A stretch of 64,000 nucleotides of DNA from Oehlia diaphana. Its lineage: Eukaryota; Glomeromycota; Glomeromycetes; Glomerales; Glomeraceae. Position 1 is the first letter of the stretch; each line of letters begins with the position of its first letter. Below the pieces are notes generated by a model. That model saw only the letters and a program-made list of their open reading frames with translations. It was not told the origin of the DNA and ran no database searches. Positions 22,847 through 33,572 of this stretch are shown here, piece after piece. Position numbers and translations under genes: made by a program. The DNA is taken from contig QZLH01000152.1 in assembly GCA_003833135.1 (NCBI GenBank), positions 21,481 through 85,480 on the forward strand. Reading direction: 5' to 3'.

Positions 22847-25044
22847 ATGACTTCCTCAAACACTATAGAAATTTTTTTCCCCAAGTTAGAATGCACTGCC
22901 TCGGTCTTTGATGACTTTTATGAGTCAGAAGTTGACGATGACGAATATTATGAAACTCACATAATGCCACTGCTTCCATCCAAAGACACTACAGACGTTG
23001 TTACCAACGTTAATACTCAGTACACCAAACCTCTTATTACTAAACCTTTGGCTAATATCTTCCCCCATGCCAAAAAAGAATTTTTTTTCTTAATTTCGTT
23101 CAAAAAATTTCACGTGACCAAGTCACATAGAACAGGTTTTAACAAGATCTATGAATTTAGGCGTTCAAAAAGTTTCTTTTTTGAGATTGTTGATCAACTC
23201 CCAGACACCAATGAAATTCACTTGAAAATTTACACAAATGATTACCATATGTCATCCACCCCTATTAGGTACTGTTCAACAAGCAGATTACCCAACTGCA
23301 GATTTCAAATATCCAAGTGCCTTACCCACTTTTTTTCCTCACAAAGAGTTATTCCCAAGCGGATTCAAGATAAATATTTTAATTTGATACAGAAAAAATT
23401 ATTAGAACGCATAGCCTTTATCCAATCACGTGGTCAGAACAAATCACAACACAATCACATGACCAAGACTTTTTTCAATTTTTCGTATAAGAAATATAGA
23501 TTTCACTTTGGAATTTACCAAGCCTGTTCGCACCCAGCTCACACTCTTAAAGGAAATATTATCAGCCCTCTTTGTATTGTACCTAGTCCTTTTATCATGA
23601 CTAATGAACGCAAGGCATGCATTGATCATTTTGACAAGCTGGCTTTCTACCATCACGACAATAGGTCAGGAAATTCTGAAAATATGACAGAACCTCCAGG
23701 AAAGGCATTTCATGCCAAACGATTATTTAACCGTTGGAGGTATTACAAAAATAAAAAGTGTTTTTCTTCACATCAAGGCACGACATTCATTACCCAATAT
23801 CAGGAAATTATATAGTAATCTGAACCATAATTTTAGTACAAAACCAAGTACCAAACGCCAACAAGAAAAACGTTTCGAACGCAATTGTAGACGTGTATGT
23901 AATAACGCCGGCTTTGATTTTGCTACAGCATCACGAGAGGAACTCCATTTAGCATCGCGACGCAAATCATTTCTAATGACAAAACTAGATCAATTGACCA
24001 AACCGCTTATGCACCTCAGATATCACAAAAAATTCGCTTATCCATTACAGGTAGATTATGACTTCCCAATTCTGACTTTACCCTATAAAAAAAGTAGATA
24101 CGTTTTTTATACTGAAAGATACATTTTGTATACTGAGAGATACGTCTAGATACGTCTAGATACGTTTTGAGATATGGGAAAATGCACAATTCCGTATCTC
24201 GCATGATACGTTTTTTCAGTGTCTCCGTATACAAAACGTGTCTTGCAAGATACGGAATTGTGCATTTTTCCGTATCTCAAAACGTATCTAGACGTATCTA
24301 GACGTATATCTCAGTACACATAACGTATCTTTCAGTATAAAAAACGTATCTACTTTTTTTATAGGGCTACCATTACCTGTTAATCTTACACCAATAGAGG
24401 AAAAACCTCAACCTCCAGCTCCTACTTTTTCGGTAGACTTATCTATGGTCCCGGATGATCTATTAGCGTATATATCAGATCATCTAGTATACAAAGGTGA
24501 TATTCATAATCAACTCACGGATAAACAAAAGGCAAAACTCCAACCCTTACAAGTGGGCAGTAAAGCTTGGAAACAGCATATACGAGCGCTCAAAAGCTAT
24601 AAGGAAACTGAGTTGCGGATCAAACAACACGATTCTGAACTTCGAGATCTAGCAAAACTTTGGAATACATCCTTTGACGTGATTAATCAACGCCTTGTAC
24701 TGGCAGCTCAATTAACCACCTTGCAAGATCTACAAGCAGAAAAGGCATCAGTTGAACAAGAAATATTAATGATTCCCCAAATGACCAATAGGAATAAGAA
24801 AAAAGCCGATAAATTAAAAGACAAGATTAGAAAACTGTCGCCACAGATCGTCGAAATTTTTTCGACACTACCATCATTAAAAGGTACACCATATTACATC
24901 ACAGAGGAAGAACGCGCCTTAGAACTACGACCTAATAAATGCACGGTTAACATAAACCATATTTTGGATCCGCTCTCATCGCTTCACCCCGCAAAACGTA
25001 TTTGTATAAGTGATTCATCTGAATCCAGGATCATTACATCTTAA
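22847..25044 (+). pseudogene. unrecognised repeat-family protein, frameshifted and split by a MITE
   Basis: Three coding pieces. The first (ATG 22847, or 22808, to 23815) starts MTSSNTIEIFFPKLE, has an acidic patch (ESEVDDDEYYE) and a basic middle. The second frame (from about 23712) takes over inside the last 100 bases of the first, which implies a one-base shift or an unrecognised intron. It reads on into the MITE at 24081. After the MITE the frame resumes at 24367 with PLPVNLTPIEEKPQPPAPTF and runs to 25044, through a Lys/Glu/Gln-rich, probably coiled-coil region and the motif ALELRPNK. Across the MITE the flanking codons join in frame if the element is removed. The same order of motifs (VPDxLL, ALELRPxK) occurs in the relic at 33573-34728. 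Function unknown; a transposon-borne ORF is possible. Confidence 0.6.
24081..24366. mobile_element. palindromic MITE, about 286 bp, inserted in coding sequence
   Basis: Ends are perfect inverted repeats of about 42 bp: left starts CCCTATAAAAAAAGTAGATA, right is its reverse complement ending in ATAGGG. The interior is also largely self-complementary, built from GATACGTCTA-like words. Left flank ends TA and right flank has TA one base out (CTA), compatible with a TA target duplication as in Tc1/mariner-derived MITEs; the one-base offset leaves this unproved. A left-end fragment of the same family lies at 58247. Confidence 0.9.
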
Positions 25045-25102
25045 ACCCTTAGCGGTTAATTTAGTGTTAAAATTTTGTTTTTATATATATAGTTATTATG
25101 TT

Positions 25103-25140
<38 letters not shown>

Positions 25141-25784
25141 TGTTTTTTTATTTTTTTTTTTTTTTTTTTTTTTTGTTTATTAAAACAGGTTACTGATAGT
25201 TTATATTTCTCAATTTAGAGAGTTTAGTTTTATTGAATCTTTAGATATTAGATATTTGTCAGTTATTCTAGGAATTTATTTTTCCTTTGTTTCCCCTTTA
25301 TTACAACAACTAAAAATAGTGTGAACCATTCCTTCCCTTACAGTATTCACGGAAGGCAACCTTGATGGTTGAAAGGAAAATACGGATCGATAGTTTTTGT
25401 TCGGTTGTTTTGGTTTGAAGATTTGCTAATTCGGTCGGGTCTTAGCAGATCCTTTTTTTCTAGTCAGGGCTTGATTTATTGGGCGAAGTACTACATTGTG
25501 TATTTTTATCGAGTCTAGTTTTCTTTTCTCACTTCATTATTATCAATGTACTCTCCTGGCTTACCTTAAAATAAATAAATAAATAATAAATTGAAGATCG
25601 ACATAAAAAATTTACATTCTCCGAATCTCTTCATAATTTTCCATCTTTCATCTATACTGCATTATAATATAATTTGTTTAAAATATAACCTCGGTTAGAT
25701 TCATCATGTTCAACATTACATGTACTGTATTTGTACAAATTGTGTACAAAATGATGAAATTAAATTAATTGGAAAAATTTGAAA
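25045..25784. other. 3' flank with T tracts
   Basis: T runs at about 25105-25175 follow the split gene. No other gene seen. The ORF at 25769-26038 on the plus strand uses a TTG start and is antisense to the microexon chain; it is not accepted. Confidence 0.4.
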
Positions 25785-26791
25785 TCAACGTGATTCTTCA
25801 GGCTTTTGAATATTATAAAGTGGGCCGAAATGAACCGTTTCGAAACTTACTGATCCTATCCAGGAAGCTAATTTACCGATACCTGCAAAAAAAGAAAAAA
25901 ATCAAAATAATTAAATATATATATTCCAAGTTGCCAATCTACAACAAGGTATCATCCTACAAGAAAGAACAACAAAACCAAGTTCGAGAAATCCAACTAA
26001 AGAAGTCCAAGAAGCCAATATCCAAAGAAACTAATTAAAATAAGGGAATATTAAAGGTTTATCACATTTCACTACACTATCGACTGGATAAACTATATTA
26101 ATTTTCGGAATGGTGATGTAATGCTGCGCGCAATTTTTTTTAAAAAAACAAATTAAAGATATTATTATAGATAAGTTTCGATTTTCGAATAGAGACTTAC
26201 CATATCGGCATATCCAAGTCCTAAAGCTGAAAGAACCGATACCTACAAAAAAAAGAGAGATAAAAAAAATAAATTAAAAAAAATGTTTCGAATTTTCAAA
26301 TCAAAACTTACCAGACTCAAGTCCCAAGGCCGAAGAAACTAACACCCCCCAAAAATTAAATTAAAAAAAAAAACAAAATAAACAAATTTATTTTAAAAAA
26401 AATTCAAACCATTGAGTCCATGCGTTTGGAGACTCTGAAGAGCCAGCAGCCTACAAAAACAAAAAGAAGAAAAAAACAGAATGTTATACGTTTTATTGAA
26501 AGTATTATTTACAAAAAATCAAAAAATTCTTCACTGAATTTCTCTCTCCTTATAGCCCAAGCTGGCGCTTTACAAAAAATACGAAAAGAAACGTTAGTTC
26601 GTTTCTTAAATTTAAAATAAAAAAATTCCTCCTTCCCCCTTTCCTCATTTCTTACCTTAAAGTTCGGTTTCGTGTTCAAGCCGGCACCCTACAAAAAAAT
26701 AATGATGAAAGAAATGTTAAAACATTTCTTAAATTAAAAAAAAGTTCTAACTCTTTCTTACCTTAAAGTCTGGTTCGCTCAAGCCGGTGCC
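25785..26791 (-). CDS. putative microexon-chain gene, 5' end not found
   Basis: Unrecognised. Minus-strand blocks with clean acceptors ((T)nGTAG or TGCAG) and mostly GTAAG donors: 26791-26762 (30 nt, reads GTGLSEPDFK), 26688-26656 (33 nt, GAGLNTKPNFK), 26450-26410 (41 nt, weaker donor GTTTGA), 26338-26312 (27 nt), 26242-26201 (42 nt), 25882-25851 (32 nt, GIGKLASWIGS) and a possible last piece 25802-25785 ending in TGA. A degenerate block without a GT donor sits at about 26568-26545. The last four pieces join without a stop; the joint into them from the 41-nt block works in one phase only. The products are short Gly/Ala/Ser/Leu motifs. No start codon or signal peptide was found to the right, so it may be a relic or a 3' part. 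Tandem-repeat secreted proteins with short exons, such as SP7 of Rhizophagus, are a possible comparison (inference). Confidence 0.4.
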
Positions 26792-27401
26792 CTACATATC
26801 AAATAGACTATTTATCTATTTATAAACTTTTGTAAACTTATATTAAAATTTATTATAATTATTGAAATACATAAAAATAAAATTTATAATTATTGAAATT
26901 ATATAATAAAATGGATGAAAAAGGTAGTATTAAATAAAAAACTAACTTTATTAGATTATATTAATATTGCGTAAATGTATAAATGGATAATTGAACTAAC
27001 TTTATTAATTCATATTGCAATTGCGTTAGTAGTCTAGGGATGGATTTATACCGTGTTATATATTTAAGGCATGGTATATACCGGTATATACTGTAGTACT
27101 GTATATACCCGCCCATCCCTTACAAACAGATTTATATTTTATAATAAAAATCTTTGATCCCTATATTAGGAATATTATGATGTAAATCTTTTTTAGATTT
27201 ATTTTTTTGTACATGAGGCGCCAATTGAATGAGTTCTTTTTTATTTTTTTATTTTTTATTTTTTCAATTATTGCATTATTTTATTAAAATTGCAAGTTTA
27301 AACTCAACTTCTGGCATGTGCAAAGGATATTATAAATATATTTTATATATGTTTTTAACTTGAGTATACAACTGCTATCTAATGTTATCTGTTATACAAT
27401 A
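26792..27401. other. intergenic with small palindromic element at 27035-27121
   Basis: TAGGGATGG at 27035 and CCATCCCT ending about 27120 form short inverted ends around a TATACCGGTATA palindrome. They resemble hAT-type ends, but no target duplication is visible. Otherwise AT-rich with no gene. Confidence 0.4.
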
Positions 27402-27938
27402 TTATACACTATTATAATAATTGTATGTTATTGTACGCGTGCTTAATAATGGTATGATGTGACGCAAAGCACACATCATATCATTATTAAGCACGCCCGT
27501 ACAATTGATGAAATTTGTTAGAGCAGCTTCGTCTGTTTTTCTTAAAAATTTATATCCCTGAGCTGGCTCGTGTACGAAGGAAAACTGATCTAGGACATCA
27601 GTTCCCACAAGAGAGCTGTCTACTTGGTCACCAGGATTTCTCTCCCAAACTCTGAGTGTATCTATACTCACCCATTTGCTCCACCCATTATTATCTCCGT
27701 GAGCAATTTCAAATGTCGAAGATGCATGATAAACATGAGCAGGGTATCCATATCCGTTTGCTTGAAATTTTCCAATTTGCCAACCCTTTTTTCCAAGAAC
27801 GCTACGGACATGGTAAGGAAGGGTTGTTTCAGACGCACCTGAGTCGATCACAGTCTTATAGAGTTTATCACCTTCGTCGGGATCATTAAAATTAATTTCG
27901 AGTGTGACAGTCGTCGTGGTTCCTAATCTTCTAACCAT
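27402..27938 (-). CDS. retropepsin-like aspartic protease domain protein
   Basis: 178 aa. TVIDSGASETTLPYHV near residues 29-44 carries the aspartic protease active-site motif D-S-G-A, and SSLVGTDVLDQFSFVH later carries the (V/I)G-x-D-x-L segment that follows in retropepsin-like domains. Retropepsins act as homodimers, so one motif per chain is expected. No reverse transcriptase, RNase H or integrase is nearby, so this is not an ordinary LTR retrotransposon. Starts at ATG 27938, just after a plausible acceptor (GGTTAGAG). It may be the 3' part of one gene with 28051-28704; no phase-compatible junction was found, so it is kept separate. Confidence 0.75.
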   Translation of the reverse strand: MVRRLGTTTTVTLEINFNDPDEGDKLYKTVIDSGASETTLPYHVRSVLGKKGWQIGKFQANGYGYPAHVYHASSTFEIAHGDNNGWSKWVSIDTLRVWERNPGDQVDSSLVGTDVLDQFSFVHEPAQGYKFLRKTDEAALTNFINCTGVLNNDMMCALRHIIPLLSTRTITYNYYNSV

Positions 27939-28050
27939 TACTCTAACCGTTATTGTAAATAAGTAAATAACAAATACATTTTTTTATTTTTATTTTTTTT
28001 GCCCTAGCATTGGTACTGATTGGCACTGATTGGCAACAATAACCAATATT

Positions 28051-28704
28051 TCAGACTATGTGTTCTTGAATAGCGCGATGAGCAGACACTGTTCTTGCTG
28101 ATGGAGATTTCTCAGCATTGTCACGACGCGATTTATCAACTGGTAAATATATTGCACCAGGCATTTCATCTTCGAGGTCCTCTAATTCCTTGCTCGTATA
28201 TTTTGATGTCCCGTATTTCTTCACTTCTTGTTTATGGACCAACACGTAGCCATCCTTATGCTCATCAAATGTTCCTTTATCGATATTGTTATAGAAGAAG
28301 ATAAGATTGAGCGCTGATTCATCGTCATATTCTAGGGCTGATTCGTCAGCCAAGTAAAAGAAGACTGTGCTTCTCATGATATCGTCCATTGAGGCAGGCC
28401 ACCTGAAGTTCTGGCCCACACGATCTACAAAGGCATTAGTTAGAAACAATATCAAAGCACTGCAATATATATTACTAGAAATTTTCAGCCTTAACCAGAA
28501 ACTTCTGCGCTTGTCCTGATTTCTTTTCATATTTGCGAAGGGACTCAACTGTCTCAGGTGGATTGGAAATTTCAGTCGTTAGTGCTTTAGGCGGATTAGA
28601 AGCTGTATTGTTAAGAGTTTATTGAGAATGAAATCGTTCGTTTAATGGCTCAAATTATGGAAACCTGAACCTTTTTTTCTGATGGACTTCAAAAATTTGG
28701 GCAT
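28051..28704 (-). CDS. unrecognised protein upstream of the retropepsin, 3 exons, frame uncertain
   Basis: Start ATG 28704 (MPKFLKSIRKKGS) with a 5'-UTR intron acceptor (ATACAG) just before it. Exon 1 28704-28665 joins exon 2 28602-28476 in frame (ASNPPKALTTEISNPPETVE, then a Lys/Gln-rich helix). The next intron (28475-28425, donor GTAATA, branch-like CTAAC, acceptor TTTGTAG) leads to an exon whose clearly coding frame (RVGQNFRWPASMDDIMR, then acidic residues, to 28051) is one base out of phase with that junction. Either a frameshift mutation broke the gene or a different splice is used. The last part is rich in Glu/Asp/Lys (ELEDLEDEMPG). Likely one transcript with the downstream protease domain. 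Function unknown. Confidence 0.5.
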
Positions 28705-28940
28705 CTTAAATATCTTCTTCTTTCCTGTATATTCAAATGAAAAAGAAAACATTTAATTAATATGACGCAATGAAGGTAAAATGAAACAATGGCTAATAAA
28801 AAATCAATTCAGGTTGTGTTGAATAAATTTACTATGCTCCATTTACCAGCAACAGGTTGCTCTGAATGTGTTTTTTGAGCGGGTTTGACGATAAGGGAAA
28901 GAAAAACACAAGAATAAGTGAATAAGTAAGTATTCGGTAT

Positions 28941-29171
28941 TTATTGGCAAATATGACAGACGGAGCACGCACCAGACTTCTTTGATAGCCCTTTCAAGCA
29001 TACGAGCTTAGCGTCATTTGTCTTGCAAAGATTAAGTAATTTTTCTACATCACCTAATTTAGTATCCTTGTCAGCAAGATATACGTATAAGTTGGCCTCC
29101 TCATTCTCACTTAATTTATTAGACTCTTCGGAGAGACTCTGAATAGTAGCAACAATATTATCAAGTGACAT
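28941..29171 (-). CDS. small protein with CxxCxxC tail, 76 aa
   Basis: ATG 29171 is chosen because the upstream extension to 29315 is Phe/Lys/Asn-rich leader-like sequence. The protein is acidic in the middle (SENEEANLYVYLADKD), predicted helical, and ends GACSVCHICQ, giving a Cys-Ser-Val-Cys-His-Ile-Cys cluster at the very C-terminus after two earlier Cys. Such a tail could bind a metal or be modified, but no family is recognised. Single exon, same strand as the retropepsin locus and 240 bp upstream of its first ATG. Confidence 0.55.
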   Translation of the reverse strand: MSLDNIVATIQSLSEESNKLSENEEANLYVYLADKDTKLGDVEKLLNLCKTNDAKLVCLKGLSKKSGACSVCHICQ

Positions 29172-29337
29172 GTTATATGATGTTTTATTATAGTTGTTTG
29201 ATGTTGTTGTTGTAAAAGATTTTTCCAAAAAAATTTTTTGAAAATGAAATTGATTTTTTTTGCAGGATATAAATATATACGAAAACCGATTGTGGCACAG
29301 ATTGATCCGACTCATTAGTTGATCAGGGATTACTTAC

Positions 29338-29819
29338 TAGTGATCCGATCCTATTTTTTCTCAATCCGGATATATCCGTAATCCGGATGATTTACACTCA
29401 TCATGAGAAAAATAATTTATCGATTTTATTAAATCAATTTTTTTTTTCATTGAGAATTGTCATTTTTACGAAATTTATAGATAATTACATAAAAAATGGA
29501 ATTGATTCTAATAATATTCAAGATGATGATGTTGATGAAATGATAAATCTTTCAGAAAAAGGAAAAGGTAATACTAAACCTGAATACAAACCTTTAAGAA
29601 AAATTTTTAATTAATTAAATTTAATTAAAAATTAAGGAGTTCCTTAAGTAAGTTATTTATAATTAATAATTTTATTAATTCATAAATCTTTATAAACGAA
29701 ATTACGAAAACAAACTTTAAAGATTACGGATGATCCATTAAAATTCGGATTAGGATTGATCCGGATAGATCCTAATTTAACGCTAAATTAAGCGTTTTAA
29801 AAATAGGAACGGATCACTA
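29338..29819. mobile_element. TIR element, about 480 bp, with a coding remnant
   Basis: Left end TAGTGATCCG(A)TCCTATTTTT and right end, read inverted, TAGTGATCCG(T)TCCTATTTTT give about 20-bp terminal inverted repeats. Subterminal GGATC/GATCC words are frequent. Inside, the plus strand has a short open frame ending in EYKPLRKIFN (stop at 29612-29614), possibly left from a longer autonomous element. No convincing 8-bp target duplication was found. Probably a deleted DNA transposon, superfamily uncertain. Confidence 0.6.
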
Positions 29820-29940
29820 ATCTTATCATTCACTAAACAACGCGACCGCAGCCATCACGTGACAATGTGACGAAATCATCACCTGTTTACCGTTGATCAG
29901 TTACACAAATATCGCACAAGTCATGCTTTTTAATACATCA

Positions 29941-29948
29941 TATAAAAA
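29941..29948 (+). promoter_or_regulatory. TATA-like box upstream of MULE relic
   Basis: TATAAAAA lies 91 bp before the ATG at 30032. Confidence 0.35.
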
Positions 29949-30031
29949 GGGAAACCTTATAACTTATTGTAAAGATTATCTATTATCTTTACACGCTTTA
30001 CACAGCCACTTTTTTTCACAAGCATTTCAAA

Positions 30032-32210
30032 ATGGAAGAAGAAACTCATGAATATACTGATTCAATATTTTCTGAATCTCCTCCTGTATCTTCTTCTGAA
30101 ACCTTCTGAATCTTCTTGAAAATACACTTATATCCAATATAGAACTTAATGAAGGTAATACTTACTCCTCTGAACAAGAGTTTATTTTTGCAGTTAAAAC
30201 GTATGCAAAACAAAAAGGCTTTCAAATCCGTCTGGGAAAATTTGAAAAGAATTCTGCAGGCCAAATACGTAAGAGAACAATTATTTGTAGCAGAGCTCAA
30301 AAAAAAAGAAATCGCCCTTTACAACGTTGTAATTGCCGGTTTGCAGTACGCGCCTCTCTTAATTCAAGTAATGGGCTTTGGTATCTAATTTTTATGCGCT
30401 TATAACATAACCATTCCATGGTTTCAGAAAATTTCTCTTCAGTTTATGGCGTCGTCAATAAGAGCCCAAGAAAAAGAAGTTATAACAGGAAAGAACAATT
30501 CCCGTTGAAATTCAAGAAAGAATTCTTCTTCTTCGCCATGTAGGATGTAATATTCCTACAATTAAAGGAATATTAAAAGAAGTATTTTCAGATATCGTAA
30601 CCTGGATTTATGATGATTTATATAACTTTATCTATCAGAAAGAAGGAAGAAGGAACAAATTGGGAATTTAATTCTGATGATGTTGTTAAAGAGTTAGAAC
30701 ACCTAAAATCACAATATAATGAATTTTGTTATGAACTTCTAGTCAATTCTGAAACAAATGAACAGCAAACAATTTGGAACAGAAACTGAGCTATTACCGG
30801 TTTAATGATGTGCTTGTTTTTGATAACACTTATAAGACCAATAGGTTTGGAATGTCTTTTGGTATTTTTACTGGAGTAAATAATCATGGTCAAAGTGTAT
30901 GTTTTGCAGGCATACTTATGTGTAATGAAAGTGCTGCAAGTTTCTTTGGATTTCTACTAGTTTTTTAAAAAATGGCTAGTAATTTTTCACCAAAACACTC
31001 CTAACAGACGAGGTCAAGCAATTATTAAAGCAGCAGATCTTGTTTTTGTACTTCATGGAACAAAAATATGTACTGTGTTTATGGCATCTAATAAAAAATT
31101 TAGTAAAAAATCTAAATGGAACTTTAGGATTTAAATGAGCAGAATTTATAAACTATTTTTATGAGTATGATGATCAGCTAAAAGTAAAGGATCCTTCGGC
31201 TACCAAATATTTAGATAATATGGAAAAAAACTTAAGGCGGTGGGCACCATGCTATAATTGGCATTTATTTATGGCTGATATGGCCACAACACAAAGGGGA
31301 GAATCTATATGAAAGGATATATGGACGCAACATCACAAACAATTTATTTAAAAGCATTTGAATCAGCATTGGAACAGAGAAAGGATGATAGAGAATTTAC
31401 AAAATTTTGTGAAGACAATAAAGTGGTTTCATTATTACAGCAAATCCTCATGAAAAACAAGCATCAGAACTATTAACAAAATATGCATTGAAAAACACAG
31501 AAGCAGCTGTCTCAATATAAATGTGAGAAAATTAACAGGTAAAGGAAAAGATTATTTCTAAATCATTTTTAAGAATAATATGATGCTTTACTCCATTTAT
31601 GTATTTATGTAGTAATAACGATGAAATAGAAGTTTCACTTTATGTATTATTTTCTTGTTCATATTATTACACAAATCTTCTGGCATCATATGTCGACATA
31701 TATTAAAAGTTGCAACCCAACTAAATTTAGAAGAAATCACTCTTGATTTATTTCCTACAAGATGGTGAAGAGAGGACTGAAGAATTAGGAATAAATCGGC
31801 AAGGTGAAAACACCAATGATGTAGAAGAAAATAGTCAAGAAGATTATGGATATCTCTTGAATTTTGTATAAAGTTCAGCAGATAGTAAAAGCCAAACCTG
31901 AAACAGCTATATCTCGCTTGATAGTCAATTAAAGATCTTTATAGTTCAAAAGAAAATACAAAGCCTTGTAATTGTGAAAAAATTAAAAATCCAGAAATAA
32001 TAAGGCCAAAAGGTAATTTTATTTAAATATGAAATTATTTTATCAATTCACTTGTTCACCTATTTTTTCAAATAATAATTAAGGATGAATTTCAAAATAG
32101 AAAAGGATTAGAAGTATGCTTGAAACAAATAAACCTTTTAAAAGGCTTGTATTAACACCTCTTCAACAGACTACATATCAAGAAAAAGAAAAAGACCAAG
32201 GTTTTTAATT
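30032..32210 (+). pseudogene. ruined Mutator-like (MULE) transposase
   Basis: From ATG 30032 the sequence alternates between all three frames with many stops. The N-terminal part (SSEQEFIFAVKTYAKQKGF, then a basic segment with Cys) resembles the FAR1/WRKY-like DNA-binding region of MULE transposases. The catalytic domain is recognisable at 30774-30968 (VLVFDNTYKTNRFGM, with the first catalytic Asp, then FTGVNNHGQSVCFAGILMCN). Later pieces MADMATTQRGESI and MDATSQTIYLKAFESALEQR match the region after the transposase core. At least seven frame changes or stops, so it is long dead. No terminal inverted repeats could be fixed. Confidence 0.85.
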
Positions 32211-33572
32211 TTTTTCTTCAATTTAATTTTTCAATTTTAATTTTTACAATAGAAAGTAATTTTGAAAAAGTGCGTATTTCTGTAAATGCATATCATTCTC
32301 AGAATTTGGGTAAAATTTTTTTAATTATATTAATTAAAAGAAAATAATCCTATAATTGTACCACTCTCTTCTTTGGGTTTGTATTCATCCTTTAGGAACA
32401 TTTTAATACATTAAACGATAGTAATATCTGTTAAATTTCAATTATTTAATAGGTAATAAATGTCCTTTTTGTATGGAATTCTTACCATACCCTCTTCTGT
32501 CAAGAATATTACTTTTGTTAATTAAATTGCAAAGCAAGATGGTAAAAATATAATTTTTAATAATTAAAAACTTAAAAAACAAACGTCAAATATTTTAGTG
32601 ATCGAAAAATTATTATTAGGTATACCCACCCACAACTTATTTTGTGAAATTTACCACACAGAAACAAAAAACAATTAAAATTTAATCTTTATAGTTACGT
32701 ACTATACCATCTGTCTTACGAGATTTATCATAATATCAAGTTAATAAATAATTCAAAGTTAAAATTGTAAATTCTTAAATTCTTTTATTTTGCTTGTTAG
32801 TGTAAAACCAAAATAGACTATATTCTAATCTATGATTGTATATTGGTTTCGTCCAGAAGTAATGAAGAATGTGCATTGTTCACAAAAAAAATATTCTTTT
32901 TTTTACATAGAAAGCAATAAACTTAAATTCGGCCTTTATTCAGACGTGATGATATCCTAAAACAATTTTGGCCAATCAAATTCAGAGGGGTACAGCTGGT
33001 ATAGGATAATATCGGGGTATACGTTAATTTATTTTTTTATTTTATTTCAAGAAGAGGAGTGAACGTTATCGTATAACAGTAAAAGCATGCGCAAAAAAAG
33101 TTACAGAGGCGATTCAAGTAATAGGAACTACGTATCTCATCCCGTAAACTGTAGGATCCCACCCTTCGAACTAAACTATACTAGAAGTAAAACTACGCTA
33201 CAACTAGTACTACGAACTAAAAAAAAGAGGAACACTAAAAAAGAAAAAATAATTATATAAAAGAAGTTTAATGGATTCATATTAGAAATAAAATAAATCT
33301 AGGTTATAATGAGACAACCAAATAGAAAAGGGTTATAAATTTGGTCCGTATTTTTCTTTCAGCAAAAAGCTGTCACCTGTAAATACTGTCATAGGTGGAG
33401 TGGTTCACGCTATTCAAAATTGTTTGTAATAGAAGGTAAATATATGATGTAACCTAATAATATAAAGTTACTTGTCTAAAAATAAAACGACTCCTAAAAA
33501 CTATAATAAAAAAATAAAAATCTAACTACCGGGGAGCCAAAATTAAAAACCAGTGGCGAGAAAAAAAAACAA
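32211..33572. other. intergenic, probably outer part of the dead MULE
   Basis: AT-rich, no gene. May hold the right end of the MULE, but no inverted-repeat partner was identified. Confidence 0.3.
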
